A DNA stretch of 33,231 nt from Paenibacillus soyae (GTDB lineage: Bacteria; Bacillota; Bacilli; Paenibacillales; Paenibacillaceae). The notes under the pieces are model-generated. The model ran no database searches, had not been told where the DNA came from, and saw only the letters and a program-made list of their open reading frames with translations. Below, in pieces: positions 29,947 to 33,231 of the stretch (positions are counted from its first letter, which is position 1; each line of letters starts with the position of its first letter). Location of the stretch: NCBI RefSeq assembly GCF_024623455.1, contig NZ_JANIPJ010000034.1:1-33231 (forward strand), in the 5' to 3' direction. The position numbers and the translations under genes were made by a program.

Positions 29947-31548
29947 TCATTTCATGAATTTACGCCGGTATAATCGGACGCCAATGAGCAGAAACACTCC
30001 GAATACGATCAAGCTGAAGCAAATAACGGTGACATAGACGTAATTCTGAACCGTAAAGAGGCGTTCCAGGCTCTTGCGTTCTTCTTCCCTGTATGCGTAG
30101 TCCGCGCTTACGGCTCGTACGGCATCGTTCAGGCCGATCGGGCTCCCGTTGATCGCAAGCGTCCCTTGCGAGGATTCCAGCGAATAGGCTTCGGTGCGCG
30201 TCAGATGCCTGCCTTTCTTAAAGTCGGCGAAAACGATCCAATCGCTCTTCCAGCGCCGCAAGGCGCTCTCCATTCCGGCCGCGTCCGTGAAAAAATCGGC
30301 ATACATCGCAACATCCACCGGGAGCGTTGCGCTCGAACGGTCCTTCCAATACGGCTCAAGCTCGTCCCACCGAACGCATAGCATCGACTCCGGAAACGTC
30401 GTGTTCAGCTCCGCTTGCTCGAGATAGAAGGCATCGCTGTCCGGGTACAACGCCGACGACCGGAAAAAAGCCATCCCTTCCTCCGCGAACTGTCCTTCGT
30501 TCCGCAAATAAAGGCCGGCATCCGCGCCGACGCCAAGCGGGACGATGCTGCTCTCGGCGAGCAGATTAAGAAACCCCGCCATCTTTTCCTTTATCGGGCT
30601 GGTCTGAATACCTGCCGCCCCGGATACGACCGGAGCCTCCGCAAAGATCGTTCCGTTGCGCGACTGCGCGTATTTCAGCACCTCCAAGTAACGCCGCATG
30701 GCCGGAAAGTCCGTATTGGCGAAGACGGGGCGAACGCTGTAGATAAAAGGAAGTCCCGCGTCGTACAGCGCGTCCGCCGTCGCTTGGAGCAGAGCCAGGT
30801 CGGTGAAGGGGTAGATTTCCTTCAACAATAGATGCGCGCTTCCCGTCCGTGAATCGCCGAGCCAATCCTTGAGCATGTAAGCCATCGCCAGCTCGGAGGC
30901 GGCTCCCGCGACGAAGACAGGCGCGTAAGCGATACCTTGCTCAAGCACGGCAAATGGAGCTTGCTTGCCCGAGCTTGGCCACGCCACGCTCCCATAGGGC
31001 GTGCCTTGCGAGTCCGAAATATATGGCATTCGTTCGGCTTCTCCCAGCGGAGCCCCCTCGAGCGGTCCGATGGTCACCTGCGCTTGCTCGGCTTCCGACA
31101 ACGCCGTCCGCAGCCGAAGCCGCTCCGCGAACGCCGACGGGAGGTCGTACCCTGCATGCAGATAAGGCAGGCCGTAGCGCAATAAATCCTCCGCGTAGAG
31201 GTGCCTCGCATTCGATCCGTCAGGCTTGGGGTTATTCGCCATGAAGACAAGTCCCCGGTACTCCGCCAGCTGTCCTTCCCTGTATTCGTCCACCCGCTGC
31301 AGCTTCGCCTGAAGGCCCTTTACCGCGAGCAAGCGGAGCATCGCCTCCACGTTGCCTTCGCGCGCGGTGCCGATCGCCAAGCTGTCGAACAGGAGCAGCA
31401 CGCGACGAGGCGGCTGCTCTTCCGCTTGAATGACATGAGGCTGGAGCGTAACGCTCGCCGCTGTGCAGAAGGAGATGACAAGGATAAGCAGCCGGGTCAT
31501 GCTTGGCTTGAGCTTGGGAACGGCTTGGTTCAGAGGGCGCCTCCTCAT
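29947..31548 (-). CDS. ydaL: DUF2334 family secreted membrane-anchored protein, YdaL-like
   Basis: 533 residues: signal peptide (about 17-42), extracellular domain, C-terminal membrane helix (about 503-525) and basic end. The domain is of the DUF2334 type: the first part RVLLLFDSLAIGTAREGNVEAMLRLL is flavodoxin- or glutamine-amidotransferase-like, and the second, LLLKEIYPFTDLALLQATADALYDAGLPFIYSVRPVF, is like polysaccharide-deacetylase-related domains. In B. subtilis YdaL sits with YdaM and YdaN. Deacetylase activity on the polymer is a possible role but unproven. ATG 31548 overlaps the upstream stop in ATGA, with GGAGGAG upstream; a longer open frame exists but reads antiparallel-like sequence of the upstream gene's other frame. 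Confidence 0.82.
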   Translation of the reverse strand: MRRRPLNQAVPKLKPSMTRLLILVISFCTAASVTLQPHVIQAEEQPPRRVLLLFDSLAIGTAREGNVEAMLRLLAVKGLQAKLQRVDEYREGQLAEYRGLVFMANNPKPDGSNARHLYAEDLLRYGLPYLHAGYDLPSAFAERLRLRTALSEAEQAQVTIGPLEGAPLGEAERMPYISDSQGTPYGSVAWPSSGKQAPFAVLEQGIAYAPVFVAGAASELAMAYMLKDWLGDSRTGSAHLLLKEIYPFTDLALLQATADALYDAGLPFIYSVRPVFANTDFPAMRRYLEVLKYAQSRNGTIFAEAPVVSGAAGIQTSPIKEKMAGFLNLLAESSIVPLGVGADAGLYLRNEGQFAEEGMAFFRSSALYPDSDAFYLEQAELNTTFPESMLCVRWDELEPYWKDRSSATLPVDVAMYADFFTDAAGMESALRRWKSDWIVFADFKKGRHLTRTEAYSLESSQGTLAINGSPIGLNDAVRAVSADYAYREEERKSLERLFTVQNYVYVTVICFSLIVFGVFLLIGVRLYRRKFMK

Positions 31549-33041
31549 CCTTCTCCTCCTCCCTTCCTTTCGCGAGCCCGGGTCCTGCTTCGTATGACGT
31601 CCGCTAATCCCGCAAACAGGATAAGATCGAACGTCACCGTGAACAGAAACTCGTGCTTCGACAAATCCGCATCGCCGGCTCCGATGATAGACACCGCCAT
31701 GCTGGATAAACCGATGAGGATGATCATGACGACAAGAGGCAGCTTCATGGCGGCCCGCATATTCTTCGACTTCACAGCCGCCATGAAGGATGGCGCATAG
31801 AAGCCGATAGCCGCCAGAGCCCAAATCGCGACAAAGCCGATCGTTTTCGGCCATAAAGCCTGCTTCAGCTCGCTGTAGCCCGTGAAGAAACGGGCATGCT
31901 CGCCGAACGGCTTGCCCGCCGCAAGCTCGAAGCTGCCCATCGCTTCTGGCCGGATCGTGAAGGCGTGCCTGGCCGCCAGCTGGAGCATGTCCACGGCTTG
32001 CGCGGGATGCGCCAGGTAATAGCCAAGTATAGGCAGAAAGCCGTATCGGCCGTAGAAGCTTTGGTCAAGAATCGGCGATTGGACGTCGACCGTCGTATAC
32101 AGCTCGTAATAGATGCTGCCGGCCAATATCGCATATTGCTCGTCGATGCCGAACGCGGCCAAGGCAGCCTCCGGGTTGCCGGAGGTCAGGAGCGGTCCCC
32201 GCGTCATTGCGTGATATTGGTTGATGTTCACGAATTCCTGCGGAATGAGAGCGTAGACGGCGATTCCGGTCAGCAGCAGCAGAGCCAAGGAAGCCCCTGC
32301 CGTCACGCGGAACGCCTTCCTGCGAATCAACAACAGCGGCAGGCCCATGACGCCGGCAATAACGCCGACCGGAGCGTTCTGCTGCTTCGCCGCCGTAAGC
32401 AGCAGCGCGCTTACGGCGAATAAAGCCAGCATGGCGTAATCGTTGTAGCGCCCGCGGCACAGCAGCAGGCCGGACGCCGCCAGGAGCATCGTCATGATCA
32501 GCACGACGGCCTCGCCGTAGAAGGAATGAAAATAAGCGGTATATCCCGTATCACCGAACATGAACACCGCGATCAGGGCGACGAAGTAACCCGGCTTGCG
32601 CGGCATTTTCCAAGTGACGCTCTCCACCAGCAGATACACAGCCGACGTATAGAGGGCAAGGTATAGAGCGCCCTGCGCCCGGATATCGAATACGTGCGGC
32701 GAATAGAGAAGCTTGTTCAGCCAGACGGCAATGCGGATGAACAACGACTGCGAGGACAGCAGCGCGGCTTCGTTGTCATTGAAATATTGCATAATGCCGT
32801 ATTGCCTCACGAAATAGCCAAAATATTGACCGTCGTAATCCGGCGCGTTGAAATAGAGGCCGTTGCCGTATAAAATGCGGTAAAAGTCGCCGTTGTCCGC
32901 CATTCCGACGTAAGGCTTCACGAAAAGCGCCGCCGATCCGATGGCGACGGTCAGCATCGCGGCCAGCAGAGCCGGCGAAACGAAGCGCGAAAACGAGGAG
33001 ATCCATCGAACGGTCCATCGTCCCGTGTGAAAGCGATCCAT
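31545..33041 (-). CDS. Polytopic membrane protein, GT-C-like glycosyltransferase (WsfD-like)
   Basis: 498 residues with about ten hydrophobic helices and a large loop after the first one. The stretch FVKPYVGMADNGDFYRILYGNGLYF (about 41-65), with acidic residues after helix 1, is what GT-C glycosyltransferases show in their first extracellular loop, and reminds me of the WsfD-type hexose transferases of Paenibacillaceae glycan clusters. The C-terminal part (about 400-490) has three further helices and ends in a basic-charged tail. Donor would be a lipid-linked sugar. It is first in the exopolysaccharide operon and is not part of the B. subtilis ydaJKLMN set. ATG 33041 has AGGGGG (33048-33053) upstream; upstream codons lie in a repeat unit with an in-frame stop. 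Confidence 0.72.
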   Translation of the reverse strand: MDRFHTGRWTVRWISSFSRFVSPALLAAMLTVAIGSAALFVKPYVGMADNGDFYRILYGNGLYFNAPDYDGQYFGYFVRQYGIMQYFNDNEAALLSSQSLFIRIAVWLNKLLYSPHVFDIRAQGALYLALYTSAVYLLVESVTWKMPRKPGYFVALIAVFMFGDTGYTAYFHSFYGEAVVLIMTMLLAASGLLLCRGRYNDYAMLALFAVSALLLTAAKQQNAPVGVIAGVMGLPLLLIRRKAFRVTAGASLALLLLTGIAVYALIPQEFVNINQYHAMTRGPLLTSGNPEAALAAFGIDEQYAILAGSIYYELYTTVDVQSPILDQSFYGRYGFLPILGYYLAHPAQAVDMLQLAARHAFTIRPEAMGSFELAAGKPFGEHARFFTGYSELKQALWPKTIGFVAIWALAAIGFYAPSFMAAVKSKNMRAAMKLPLVVMIILIGLSSMAVSIIGAGDADLSKHEFLFTVTFDLILFAGLADVIRSRTRARERKGGGEG

Positions 33042-33055
33042 GGTATTCCCCCTAA

Positions 33056-33231
33056 AGTTTTGCGGAATGCAGTGGAGCAAAACCGCTTCGGAAGCTTTCG
33101 CTTAGTTTTGCGGAATGCAGTGGAGCAAAACCGCTTCGGAAGCTTTCGCTTAGTTTTGCGGAATGCAGTGGAGCAAAACCGCTTCGGAAGCTTTCGCTTA
33201 GTTTTGCGGAATGCAGTGGAGCAAAACCGCT
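33056..33231. repeat. 48-bp perfect tandem repeat, cut by the window end
   Basis: Three complete units (33056-33103, 33104-33151, 33152-33199) and the first 32 bases of a fourth (33200-33231) are identical at every base. Each unit holds the inverted repeat GTTTTGC with GCAAAAC around a 13-base loop, and a short GCTTC/GAAGC palindrome. The array starts only two bases from the AGGGGG ribosome site of the operon's first gene, so it forms the upstream or leader region of the operon. No promoter is visible in the unit, and each unit carries a stop in frame with the downstream gene. Confidence 0.97.

Noticed and set aside
31549..31854. 102-codon N-terminal extension of the YdaL-like frame
   Set aside because: It reads the upstream gene in another frame and shows no family resemblance; ATG 31548 has a ribosome site, a signal peptide behind it and the ATGA overlap.
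33056..33231. CRISPR array or integron attC sites
   Set aside because: Units are wholly identical with no spacers or cassettes, and no integrase is present.

Overview
The window looks like one contig of a spore-forming Firmicute of the Paenibacillaceae (Paenibacillus or Cohnella type). The evidence is the first ~83 bases of a 16S rRNA gene with a Bacillales-type leader, the rRNA/ygxA/ygzB/perR neighbourhood known from Bacillus, GatCAB, a T-box before proS, strong AGGAGG-type ribosome sites with many TTG/GTG starts, a YdaKLMN-like exopolysaccharide operon, and a cupin gene with a sigma-E-like sporulation promoter. It starts inside an rRNA gene and ends inside a perfect tandem repeat, which are typical places for a draft assembly to break.

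Layout. 1-4.3 kb: 16S 5' end with its tandem promoters, nucleotidyltransferase-like ygxA, ygzB, a membrane-anchored GH18 hydrolase, and perR with an almost perfect Per box over its own start region. 4.2-6.9 kb: mgtC and a membrane/DUF4097 protein, overlapping. 7.0-10.3 kb: gatCAB, amidation of Glu-tRNA(Gln)/Asp-tRNA(Asn). 10.4-11.7 kb: a small IDEAL-like protein and the small alarmone synthetase YwaC/RelP. 11.8-14.8 kb: an isomerase-dehydrogenase pair with a divergent AraC-type regulator. 14.9-15.9 kb: cupin protein with a 17-residue Met/Gln/Asn/Gly repeat tail. 15.9-18.5 kb: metallophosphoesterase and uracil permease. 18.49-18.69 kb: intergenic array of four 51-bp units, followed by an SDR oxidoreductase. 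19.7-21.8 kb: alkylation/DNA-repair cluster adaA, adaB and an overlapping SPL-type radical SAM gene. 21.8-24.4 kb: T-box, proS, GNAT acetyltransferase. 24.4-25.7 kb: PatB/MalY C-S lyase. 25.7-33.0 kb: a five-gene operon, read right to left, for a cellulose-like exopolysaccharide, headed by a polytopic GT-C-like protein and ending with a degenerate GGDEF protein that keeps its c-di-GMP inhibitory site. 33.06 kb to the end: perfect 48-bp tandem repeats directly upstream of that operon.

The most distinctive items are the two unrelated intergenic tandem arrays with hairpin-forming units, the sporulation-type cupin with the repeat tail, the exopolysaccharide operon with a c-di-GMP receptor-like GGDEF protein, the adaA-adaB-radical SAM overlap, and the Per box of perR. 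Functions rest on motifs read by eye and remembered family knowledge; no database search was run.
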